NCBI GenBank assembly: GCA_022702545.1
Contig: JAHRBC010000003.1
Span: forward strand, 3,038,001 to 3,102,000
DNA length: 64,000 bases
Origin: Phycomyces nitens
Taxonomy: Eukaryota; Mucoromycota; Mucoromycetes; Mucorales; Phycomycetaceae
Direction: 5' to 3'
The translations under genes were made by a program, and so were the position numbers. The notes beneath the pieces were generated by a model, which worked only from the letters and a program-made list of their open reading frames with translations, was not told the DNA's origin and made no database searches. Shown here piece by piece: positions 25,945-36,360 of the stretch (position 1 is its first letter; every line of letters begins with the position of its first letter).

Positions 25945-28900
25945 GTTTAAAGGATTGGTCTTTTTTGAAAGGATAGGAAGTGGGTTGATGATTTTATGTC
26001 GAGTCCAACATGGCTTCCTTTATATACTTTTTCTTGGTTTTTTTTTTAAAGGACTCGAATGTGCTCTCTGTAAATTTTCGGTTAATGAAAGTGCTGCATC
26101 GCTTCGGAAGGGTGCAGTCCAAATGAGCGTCTTTGTACAATTTGACCTGAAAGCCTCGGGATCGCCACCCTATCCCAGGCCTGGTGTTGCTGTCTTTGGC
26201 CAGCCAAAAAGTGATGATGGGCAGCAACCTAGTGATTTGTATACCCATTTATGGACGATTTGTTACACGCAATATTATGCCAATAATTTCACTTTATGAG
26301 GAATCGACTCCGCATAGGAGAAAGCAAGAAAAATCACACGTGTAGAGTTGGATACAAGGACGTACGAACCCTGTTGTTGATATTTTATTTCGATTGTCCG
26401 GCATGTATATCATGCCATATTGACATTTCCACGGAAGCAATGACCTACAACATATACAAAGATATTTTATTTATTTATTAAATCTATTGGTCTTTAACAT
26501 GAGAAAATGCATGCCAATTCAAAAAATATATATGTCATATAAAGACAATCTTGGACCTCTAAGACTTGCTGTCTAGGGCTAATGATTTTGGGCAGGCCAT
26601 ACTTTGGACCATCTTAATTTCCAAATTATCATTTTAGTTAGACTATACCATGGTCCATGTTATACCAATCTCTTACAATACAAAACCCATTTAATTCAAT
26701 AATATTATATACTCATTTTCACGCACTCAGACCAGGTACTATATTGTTTTAACTGTTTTTGAAGCGTAATTCACCAAATAAAAGAAAAAAAACACCACTA
26801 GTTCTAGACACCGTGCATATTCTGGACCAAACATCAACTAATCTATATGTTTATTAATTAGAAATTATAATATTACCACCAAAACTCCGTTCCCAGATAT
26901 CCGGTATGCTTTGAATAATTGGTCTCGTTCTTGGAAAGACATGTCAGAGCGGTATATTTGACTTGTCGAATATTTCCAACATCCTATATAGATACCTATT
27001 GACATGGGAGCTGTAGGACAATAAATAAAGAAGGTAGAATACTGTGTAAAGATTTCTCAACATCAAAACCCAATCACACTTTTGGGATTCGTATCTGATT
27101 GTCGAACGTGTGTAGGTGCAGGCGATGAGGTAAATAAATAATATTACTGTTCAATAGCCGTGCAACCTGTTGATTTTCCTTGGGTACTTTTAGGCTATTA
27201 AATCTGTGTAAAGGGTTATAAAATTTTTATATAGCGAATCGTAGTATTTTCTCTGAATTAAATAATTCTTTTTATTTCCTATTCATTACACAAGTCTAAA
27301 ATATACATTCAAAAGCATGGCGGTGGTAGCATTCGTCCCACATTCAAAAGCACAGAGTCGAACAAGGCAGCAAACCAGCCGTTTATTTTTTGGTTTGGCT
27401 GAGAATATATAGTATTAAATTTAAATTATCTAAAGCTCTTTGGACAATTCAGAGAGTAAAAATAGGTTTTTCTTTATTATTCATTTATTATATTTACATT
27501 TAATATTTTAACAATGAGGTTATTATCTAAATAATATCTAGAGTTCTGGTTATCATACTATAGTTTGTAAGCATTTTTTATTTTACCTTGCTGTCTAGGA
27601 TTCTATAGCAAGACCAAGGGGGTATCTATTGGTATAGTTGGTCAATAGAAAATATCAAGGGTCATAAAGTATTTGTACTATTCTTGGTAGTCAATTGTGG
27701 ATAATCTGATCATTTGTATTTCATAAAACTCTTGACAGATTTATACATCTATTATGGAACAAGACACAAATTGCTTTTTATTTTTACATAAAGTAAATCC
27801 AGCATATTCCGTCCTTTTCAAATAGTTTAGGCATCATTGTCTTATAGTCTTTAAACGCGGTTACAATGTGCTTATTACTTTCACCAGACATTATACCTTT
27901 ATGAATTAGATCTCTCTAAATATTTAATTAATCTCAATTTATTTCATAATAATAGCTTTATATAAAATAACAATCATATTCAGATAAATATTTTGCATGC
28001 CTTTCTTTAAAGAATCAAGAGACTCCAGCTTTTCTTCAGTACATAATAATAATAATGCGTACTGTTCTAAATAAAGTACATGTGTAGGTTGTACTGGACA
28101 CAAAATATCATGATTTGACACTTATTTTGTGTAAAGGTGATAATTAAGATGTAATTCCATTTTAATTAACCAGAGTAATTTGGTTAATCAAGTGGCATAC
28201 TTATGCTGGACCCGTACATCATTTGACAGCTAAGGACCGATCGAACTACAAGTATAGACACCATTTTTTTCTTTGGCAGGCATAAGCATCATTCTAAAAT
28301 ACTAGCAGTTTCTCGTGGGTAGAATTAAATGGTCCAGATGTTTATTGAAAGCAAGAATGAAATCCTACTTGTAGTTTTTAATACGACAATCGATAGACAC
28401 TATATTTAACAAGGTTCAAAGCAGTGTGTGTATGGATATTGAGATTGAATGGGGTTTCGGTAAACTGGTCAATTCAGAATACCATTATTGGATTTGTAAA
28501 GGGTTAAACGGTTGGACACGCACAATTCATAATCTCACACTGCCATCTGTCCTACTTTGAATATTTTATTGCAAATTGATGTAAATGACAAATATTCGTC
28601 ATTATAGTCCGAGTGCACAAACTTGATGGTTGGATATTTTACTATCAATATTGCCGCCGTATCTTGCGCGAAATACATTCTGTTTGATATAGTCAAGACA
28701 TTGAGCACAGAAAAAAAAAAGATATTCTCAAGAAGCGGAATCCACTTAAAATGGAATGTAATTAGGAGAGTTGGATTCCCCATTTATCCGACCATTTTTT
28801 GTTGTAAAACAGTAGAGATTAGGATTTTGTAATTCCTCTAATCTCGAAAATTGAGTTTGATTCTTGTGCTGAATTCCCAGGTTTGCCGTAATGATTTTGA

Positions 28901-31502
28901 TACCTCGACTGTCAAGATTACAGGAATATAGCCATTTTTTTTTTACCTGTCAAAACCAACACTGAGCAATAGAGTATACATCTTTACTTGCCACATGAGA
29001 AATCTGAACTTATTTTATTGTTATTGTTTTCTCAACTGGTTATCGCCTGTCGTGTCTATTAGGCTTACATGGAAGCGCCATCTTACAGTATGTCGAATGC
29101 CTTGCCTAGTGCTTCTGTCAATGATCAAATAAAACACAATGTGGCTGACAGCCTGACTTTTTTCTTTCCCCCCCTTTTTTTTTCCCTTCTTTACCCCCTT
29201 TGTGCTTCTTTTCAGGGCTATGCCTGTGTTTTCTTGTTCCTTTTACAAATGACATTTCAAAAATACACGGTTGAATTATATAGAAACCCAAGGCATTGAT
29301 GTCTAGCTCCTACAATGCTATATTTAGTCGGTCCTTATCGAAACAGTTGTCTACAAACAGGAAAATAGGAATCGTTGACTAATGTGTAGACTCGAGATCA
29401 AGATTGAGAATGATCTCCCAGTGAGGGTCATGACAAACTTAAAAAGCACAGACTTGTTCTCTTGTGGTTATTAATAGCACCTCTTGGTTACTGGGATAGA
29501 GCTGAATTTTCTGCAGGGTGCAATGGTGTTGCCATTACAGAAGCTTTGTTCTTGTTCCATCTTTGCAAAAAGGACAATTTGACTATATAATTTCCTGACA
29601 AAAAAACTATTGAGACTCCGTACAAATGTAACCCTGGCTGTGAGTGTTCTGCAGCGTCTTTATGGGTCCTTGTTTTGTCTTTATAGAAAATAGACAAACG
29701 AAGAGTTGTTAAAGGGGTGTTTTTTTTTGGGGGGTAGTGTGAGTAGCCGGTAAAGACCTGCTGTGATAATTATTAAGAACAATGGCAATGTGTTTTTTTG
29801 TTGTTATTGTTGTTGTTATTGTTATTGTACAGCAGTGTACAAGCAGTGTATAGCACGTCATTTAGGATAGCTATCTTCTGATAACTTATTTCCTAACAAT
29901 GCGGTATAGCGCAATGAGGCTCCATACACCGTAGGGGTCCCTTTCTTTATTTCTAATTTTTTTTTGCAACCACTGACACCTTTGTCCTATAATTACAATT
30001 ATTGTTATTATCGATTGAAAGGAGATATTTTATTACAACCATTTAATTTGATTTGATTTTGGATAAAGATGTATATTTCTAGTCTTATTTGCAAGTTAAC
30101 CTGTCCTTGTTTTTTATATAATATTCCCGAGCCACTAATCAACATCAACTAGCAACTTATATATATATACATATATATATATGAAAAAAAAAGGGGATGA
30201 ACATTGGTCCTAAACTGACCTGAATTAAGCCGATCTATAAAGTGCTTTCTAGGCCAAGACGACCTTTTTTTTCTTCTTTATTTAAATCTAGTCTGAAGAG
30301 TATATATATTCAATAAATAATACTAATAATAATGATAATAATAATATAGGAATACGGCAAGTACAGTTGACAAGTAATATCATTTGGTTATGTAAATGTA
30401 AATGTGAATGTGAATAGAGGTGAGAGAGTGAGGGTGTGGCAGGAATACAAATGTCAAATGTAAAAAATTAGATGTTTATTTTGAATTGAATACATGTGTG
30501 TGATTTGTTATGAGCTTATAAAGTGTATAAACATCTTCTTCCAGCCACCCACTTGATGTGTCGTTTTGGACATGTATTTATGGTGTAAACCAGGCTGAAT
30601 TGAAGACCCTGCATATGGATGCGTTACATCATGATACCATCCAGGAAAGCGTAGCCAAAAACATAGAATCCAAATAAGTGGATGTCTGCACATCACACAA
30701 AATAATTGAGGTTCTAAAGAAGATTGGCATAGAAGAAGTATATGATCTATATAGACTTTATGTCTTTTTTTTTGATTAAATATACAACGCTTATTACATT
30801 TGAGAACAAATTTTGGAACAGACTGCTGATTTATCTACTCAATTCTGGGTTTACAAGCTGTCTATGGGTAGAGTATAGTCGGGAGTCTGCCTTTTCCCTG
30901 GTCTGATTTAGGACATCTTATGCGAGATGATGGCTGAATATAAAGAAGATTGGTGCGTTCGCTTAAGCTCCCGCTGTGGGTTGCATACACCTATGCACCA
31001 TTTACAGGAGTATGGTCTGTGTGATGCGTGTGGTCCAACACTTGGCCTGGTTGTAAAGATCACCTTATGGCTTGAAATAGAGAAAGGAATGAAACACATG
31101 GTGCGATGAGACGTGGCGTTGCGGGACATCTTTGTAATGTTTACAAGACATGATAGATGCATCAATGGAATGCGCGTACTGCAATACACACACACCAGAT
31201 AACCACACGTCCAGCAGAGAATCAGCCGGCTGCTACTCGAGAAACCAATGGAAATCTAAATAAGACAGACAGATAGACAGACAGGGCGGTATATGTGATC
31301 CAGCAACATTGCCAATTGATCTACGGAAAAAAAATATAAAGAGAGGCAAAAAAAAGGGTCTCTTTGGTTGTATCGGCAATCTAAAGAAGGGGGAAGTTTA
31401 TTTTGTCAGTCCTTCTTGCACGGACAGAAAGTGTAAGCTCATTCAGGTGGGATGCCTTGAGCCTTTTCAATATATCCATAACTGGCTCAACAGTCTTTCG
31501 AG
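25945..31502. other. 5.5-kb gene-poor AT-rich tract
   Basis: The longest gene-free stretch here, between the divergent GH45 (minus) and bZIP (plus) genes. Open frames are all under 135 codons, overlap randomly and show no family signal. A 35-codon minus-strand frame near 27775-27888 looks coding-like but is isolated. There are short runs of (AT)n at about 30161-30181 and ATA/ATG triplets near 30318-30350. I checked for tRNA B-box-like GTTCGAATCC patterns and found none. Confidence 0.5.
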
Positions 31503-32600
31503 TTGCATAGATCCCGTCAAGATCCTGACAAGTTCCGGCTCTATAAATATGACAAATCCCAAGTCCAGCAAAAAGGTCAAAAACAAATTGATATTTCCAT
31601 GTCTTTATCTCTTTCCAATAGACAACCATCTCTTCAATTCCACTCTAGGCCAATGGCCATTTCTACAATCACATCGCCTCCACTCGCCTCTTCTCATCTT
31701 CTGTCCCCAAACCCCTTCTTCAGACCCGGAACAGATATTCCTACCCTGGCTTCATCAGACTCTTCTCCAACATCGTCTTCATCCTCTACTTGCTCCTCAA
31801 CTTCTCCTCCACCCATCCAAAAGGCCATTTCTGTACGCTCACCCCGATTATTTGCACCAAACTACGGCCCTACAGACCAAGAGACCCAGATGACTCGATC
31901 ATACAGACCAGAGAACATCCACCGCACCTCAATTCCACCATCCCATCGACATGGATCCCATGCCTATGCCTATTCTCCCCTCCAACGCACCCACAACCAC
32001 AACCAGGCCTCTCCTCAGCCCATGGCATCCTATGCCTCGGATTCCAGCAGCAACAGTTCGCCTTGTATGACACCTCTCTCACCATCCTCTCCACTGTCTC
32101 TACAAGAACGTCGACAGCGTAACAAGGCTGCCTCGGCCAAGTATCGTGCCAAGAAGAACCAGCAGCACGGAGAGATGCGGTCCCTAATCGACTCGATCAC
32201 CAAAGAAAACGATCTTCTCTCTCGTCAACTCGACCATGCACAGCGAGAGAACAGTCGTTTAAAAGCAACATGCGATCGCCTGCGGGGAAAGATGCTTGCA
32301 GAAAAGATGCTCAAGCGACTGTTGGGCCAGGATAAACAGCATCCGAACGACCCCAAGCACAATAAGGAGGATGAGGTCATGTCCATGGCTGACCCTTCCG
32401 AGTGCTATTTCCAGAACCATTCGAACCAGGCCTCGGCTGAACAGCACCAACGCCACCAGCGAATGGCTGTACTTGAGCGATTTGATGAAGATATCGATTT
32501 TGAAGACGATGTTGATGAAGAAGACAAGAACCAGGCATGGAGCACAAAGGAACGGATTGCCCGGGTGTCACCAGAAGGCAAGGCCAATCTTTTTGGATAA
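31503..32600 (+). CDS. bZIP transcription factor
   Basis: A single-exon frame of up to 365 residues; translation more likely starts at the internal Met at 31599 (MSLSLSNRQPSLQF) or 31653, since the upstream part reads poorly. The N-terminal half is Ser/Pro/His-rich and probably an activation region. The bZIP domain begins LQERRQRNKAASAKYRAKKN, with the N-x7-R DNA-contact signature, and continues into a leucine zipper with heptad positions in SLIDSITKENDLLSRQLDHA and SRLKATCDRLRGKML. The C-terminus is acidic (FDEDIDFEDDVDEEDKN). The basic region resembles the Zip1/Cys3/Met28 type linked to sulfur or stress control in fungi; the target pathway here is inference. Confidence 0.88.
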   Translation: MHRSRQDPDKFRLYKYDKSQVQQKGQKQIDISMSLSLSNRQPSLQFHSRPMAISTITSPPLASSHLLSPNPFFRPGTDIPTLASSDSSPTSSSSSTCSSTSPPPIQKAISVRSPRLFAPNYGPTDQETQMTRSYRPENIHRTSIPPSHRHGSHAYAYSPLQRTHNHNQASPQPMASYASDSSSNSSPCMTPLSPSSPLSLQERRQRNKAASAKYRAKKNQQHGEMRSLIDSITKENDLLSRQLDHAQRENSRLKATCDRLRGKMLAEKMLKRLLGQDKQHPNDPKHNKEDEVMSMADPSECYFQNHSNQASAEQHQRHQRMAVLERFDEDIDFEDDVDEEDKNQAWSTKERIARVSPEGKANLFG

Positions 32601-33328
32601 ACCAATCGATTGAGATGCCCACACGATCTTTATGCTTCTACATGTCTCCTGCTATAAAAATTTCCCTTCTTTTTTTATCTTATGTGATGAAACCATTCAT
32701 TATATAGCGTATAAGCGTCCACTGACCCTATGCTTACTGTTCATTTCATCTATTTCCTATTCTTTCTGTAAATTAGTGCTCATGGGCCATGCTCTCCATC
32801 TAACCTTCTTTTTTGTCTTATTGTTCTCAACTGCGCCAAACTGTGAGCGTATAATGTAATTCCTGCCTTTTTGTTCATAGTATCTCTACAATAATCATGT
32901 CTTTAGAAGACATGTAGCAAATTCTCCTTTTTGTTCCATTCAACCCTGCAATTCCTCTCTCTATATATATAAAATATAAATATATAAAGAAATACTCTGT
33001 TTATCCCCATCTTCATGAGAAATATAAATAAACCAATAAATCAATCTTATAACCTCTCTGCCAAGCCGGACTTTCCATTGCACCCCCCATAAATTTCCAT
33101 GACCCTGCACATCTATTCTTACTGTACACATTTATCTTTTTTTAGGTACAACTGTGTACGTAAAACAAAATATATATATAGCTGAGAAAGTGTAAAATAA
33201 TCGCCAAAAAATAAAAATAAAAATAAAGATTACCAGTCAAATACCTTACTCCCTTTCTCTCTCTCTCTCTCTCTCTCTTCCTCTCTCTCTTTCACATCTA
33301 TATCTTTAAATCTTATTGTCGGTAGAGT
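32601..33328. other. Intergenic region with CT tract
   Basis: Carries the bZIP 3' UTR and the promoter of the secreted lyase-like gene. A long CT-repeat tract lies just upstream of the start at about 33257-33296. TA-rich stretches occur near 32961-32985 and 33171-33181. Confidence 0.6.
33257..33296 (+). promoter_or_regulatory. Pyrimidine (CT)n tract in core promoter
   Basis: About 40 bases of almost pure CT repeats, 33-72 bases before the ATG of the PL14-like gene. Such tracts precede transcription start sites in many fungal promoters; its role here is inferred. Confidence 0.5.
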
Positions 33329-34505
33329 ATGAAGCTACTCAGCATATTTACCGTCTCTGCAGCCCTTGTACTCGCCAATGCTCAGCAATTATCGGACAAG
33401 GCCAAACAATTGGGCCTCAATCAGACCTGGTCGGCCCCATTTCCGACCTCTCCTCTTTTGGACGACAGTGCGGCCACATTCATAAACACCAACTGGCATA
33501 ATCCAAACAACTACTTTTACGGCACCCCTGACGTATCGTACGTGCCAGACCCTATTGCCAACAGCTCTTCCCAGGTCCTTCAAATAAAGTACAGCAAAGG
33601 ATCCTACTCGCCAACTGGTACAAAATCAAACAATGCTGCCACAGGTGGTGCAGAATTCTATTCGACTCCATTTAGAAACAATTCGTATGACAGTGTCCTC
33701 CTTCGCTATGATCTTGCCTTTGACAAGAATTTTGACTGGGTTCTTGGCGGTAAACTGCCAGGGTTATTTGGTGGTAGGGCTAGCAGGAAAAATTTTGTGA
33801 CCTGTGCTCATTCTCAATATAATGCTCATCTATATTACTCTAGGTCCCCCTGGTCAAGGCTGTTCTGGTGGAGACAAGGCTACGGGGTCCAATTGTTTTT
33901 CTGTCAGGTTAATGTGGCGAGAAGCAGGTTAGGATCTCAAATACTTTAGTAAATATTCAATCTTACTAGAGAATAAATAATCCCTTTATTTTCTAAAACG
34001 AGTCCATTTAACTCATCTTCTCCTTCAAGGTTCCGGGGAGGCCTATGCCTATATTCCAAACTCCGAATCGACCTGCTCGCTCCCTCTGGTGATGTGCAAT
34101 GATCAGTATGGAACGACCTTTTCGCGAGGTTTGCTTCAGATGAAGAAAGGGCAATGGACAAAACTTGAATTGTACATCAAGGTCAATGATCCTTCAAAAT
34201 CCAACGGCATCCTCCAAGTATGGCAAGATGACTCCCTTCTCATCAGCCAAACGTCACTTCAGTATCGAACTTCCAATGCGGTTGCGATCTCTAGTCTCAT
34301 GTTCAGCACCTTCTTTGGTGGTGGAACAGCCAGTTATGCTACTCCTCAGGATGCCTACAGTTATTATAGAAATGTCGAATACAGTGTCGGCTTACCTGTC
34401 ACCCTAACACCCCAATCGTCCGGGTCTGCAATTGCACCCATATCTTCCTCCCTCTTACTCTCAATGTTTATTTTCTTGGTTTCTGAATTCATGCGATCCT
34501 TATAA
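33329..34505 (+). CDS. Secreted polysaccharide-lyase-14-like protein, probably GPI-anchored
   Basis: Three exons: 33329-33773, 33844-33927 and 34030-34505, both introns in phase 1; about 334 residues. The signal peptide is MKLLSIFTVSAALVLANA. The body contains the blocks GAEFYSTPFRNNSYDSVLLR, FDWVLGGKLPGLFGG, GCSGGDKATGSNCFSVRLMW and YRNVEYSV, typical of a fungal family with an alginate-lyase/PL14-like jelly-roll fold. Several Asn-x-Ser/Thr sites are present. The C-terminus is Ser-rich then hydrophobic (SSSLLLSMFIFLVSEF), which fits a GPI-anchor signal. The enzyme would cleave uronic-acid-containing polysaccharide by beta-elimination. Mucoromycota walls contain glucuronans, so wall remodelling is an attractive but unproven role. 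Catalytic residues were not assigned. Confidence 0.8.
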
Positions 34506-35138
34506 CCCCAACTACATTTTTTTTATATACATATACATATAGATATTTACTTTCTGCATTTCAACATACAGTCATTATTGTACAAATCAAAATATCATAT
34601 TAATCTTGATTGATACCTTGGCCCATATATATATATATATTCTCCCTTTTCCTGTGTATAGAAGTATAAACATTTGTCTACCTAAATACTCGTGTTTGTG
34701 AACAAGAGAAAGAAGAGGAAGAATGTATATAGATTTGATGTTAATCTATTAAACATTCTACCAGACCGTAAGCACCTCCTCCCCCCTCCTCCTTCTTTCT
34801 TAATCGGCAAGCCTTCCTCATAAAGATATGAACAATAAGATCTCATTAACATATAAAACAAACCAAAATTCCACTCAATTTACATGGCAATTTTCTCCTT
34901 TTTCCTCCCTTTTTTTCTTTCTTTTTTCTTTTCTTTCTATATTTATATAGATGTGTATTTGTGTGCGTGTCTGTCTGAGCGCGTGTGTGTTTGTATGTGT
35001 GTGTGGATGATATACATAAATGTAAATGATCTTGGCGTATATGGGTCTGTGCGTAAGGTGTCTAGGTCCGTGTAATGTGTCTGATTGTTTGTCTGTCTGA
35101 CTGTATATAGATATCTATATACATTTTTGTTTTATTCT
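34506..35138. other. Convergent 3' intergenic region
   Basis: Between the 3' end of the lyase-like gene and the 3' end of the GRIM-19 gene. Contains (TA)n near 34626-34640, T-rich runs at 34890-34940 and a TG-rich stretch near 34950-35005. No gene seen. Confidence 0.6.
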
Positions 35139-35619
35139 CTAGTTGTCTTCAGGAACAACGACGAAGTTGGGTGGAATATAGTATTTGGTGTTGTTGTAAA
35201 CAGATTCTCCGGCCTTCCAGCCCTTGACATCCTTCATGATCTCAGCTTCACGAGCATTGGCTGCCTGTGTGCGGCGGTAGGTATCGCGATCGGCTTCAGC
35301 AGTCAAGAGAGGAACAACATTGATACGAGCCCAGAGGTTTTCGCGCTTAAGTTCACTGCAGAGTTTTATAAAGCCAATGATAATAATAAATTAATGAAAA
35401 CTATAAGCATATTAAATATTCTTGGTCTATTGGATCCTGTCGCGCTTACCGTCTCTCCAGGTTGCCGACAGCGAGCTTGTAGAAACCAAAGGTAGACACG
35501 GCAGCAATACTGGCAAGGATAACAAGACCAGAAGGACCGCGCTTGGGCAAGTAGCGACGGTATCTGACTTCAGAGTAACCCTCGGCAGGTGGCAGATCTT
35601 GAGCACCTCGTGCAGACAT
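35139..35619 (-). CDS. NDUFA13: NADH:ubiquinone oxidoreductase subunit NDUFA13/GRIM-19
   Basis: An accessory subunit of mitochondrial complex I with one membrane span. Two exons: 35619 to about 35451, then about 35356 to 35139. It begins MSARGAQDLPPAEGY, matching the GRIM-19 N-terminus (MSxRxxQDxPPxGGY). The span is GPSGLVILASIAAVSTFGFY. After the phase-2 junction it reads ERRELKRENLWARINVVPLL, then TYRRTQAANAREAEIMKDV and ends IPPNFVVVPEDN. About 129 residues, close to the family length. Presence of a complex I subunit excludes yeasts that have lost complex I as the source. Confidence 0.93.
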
Positions 35620-36360
35620 GGTTTTTCTTGATGAAAAGAGTGGGGAGGAAAAAAAAAAAGAAGGGAATTCAAAGTACCTTTGGATGGGGACGGCATTTTG
35701 GTTTACCTAGTTGTTGTTTTGAAAGCAATTGTGATGTCAGCACGTTGCGAGTGATTGGTTGACAGGGTTTGAAATTCAAGCTGCAAATTTACAGAGAAAT
35801 AATTGAAACAATTATCTTTTTTTTTGGAACATTTATTTTGTGTACATACACAAATGTATATAATACATGTGTACTCGTACGTTTGATATGATATGTTTTC
35901 TTTTCTTTTCTTATGATGATGTAGCTGTTTGTATAAGAAAATATGTAGTGTAGTGTAGTGTATTAATAGGACAGAATAGGAAATTTGATTGATCTATAAG
36001 TATGCTAATAAGACAAGAAAACCCATTGAGAGCAAAGAAATCGAAATAGAAAAGAAAAAGACAGATCAAAATCGCTTTACGAGAAAGAAATGAATTGAGA
36101 AAAAAGGTATGCTAGGAGTTAAGACAGAATATAATAATATAAAAAAAGCAAGTATGATGAGGGAAAAAAGATGGAGGGAAATGTTTAAGATAATAATAAT
36201 AATAAAAGAGATTTAAGAAAGAAAGAAAGAAAGAAAGAAAAAAGGGAGAGGAGGAGCTTTTCTTCTTGACATGAAAAATGTCAACCGAGTTGATTAAACA
36301 AGTTCTTGACAGGGTATGTGATTTTCCTTTTTCTTCTTCTTCTTCTTTTTTTGCACCCTT
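35620..36360. other. Intergenic region
   Basis: Promoter of the GRIM-19 gene and 3' UTR of the chitin synthase gene. Purine-rich in parts, with a GAAA repeat at about 36217-36241 and a TAG/TGT repeat near 35945-35961. No gene seen. Confidence 0.6.

Noticed and set aside
29488..31195. Several short frames in the gene-poor tract
   Set aside because: They overlap on both strands, lack coding bias and show no family pattern.
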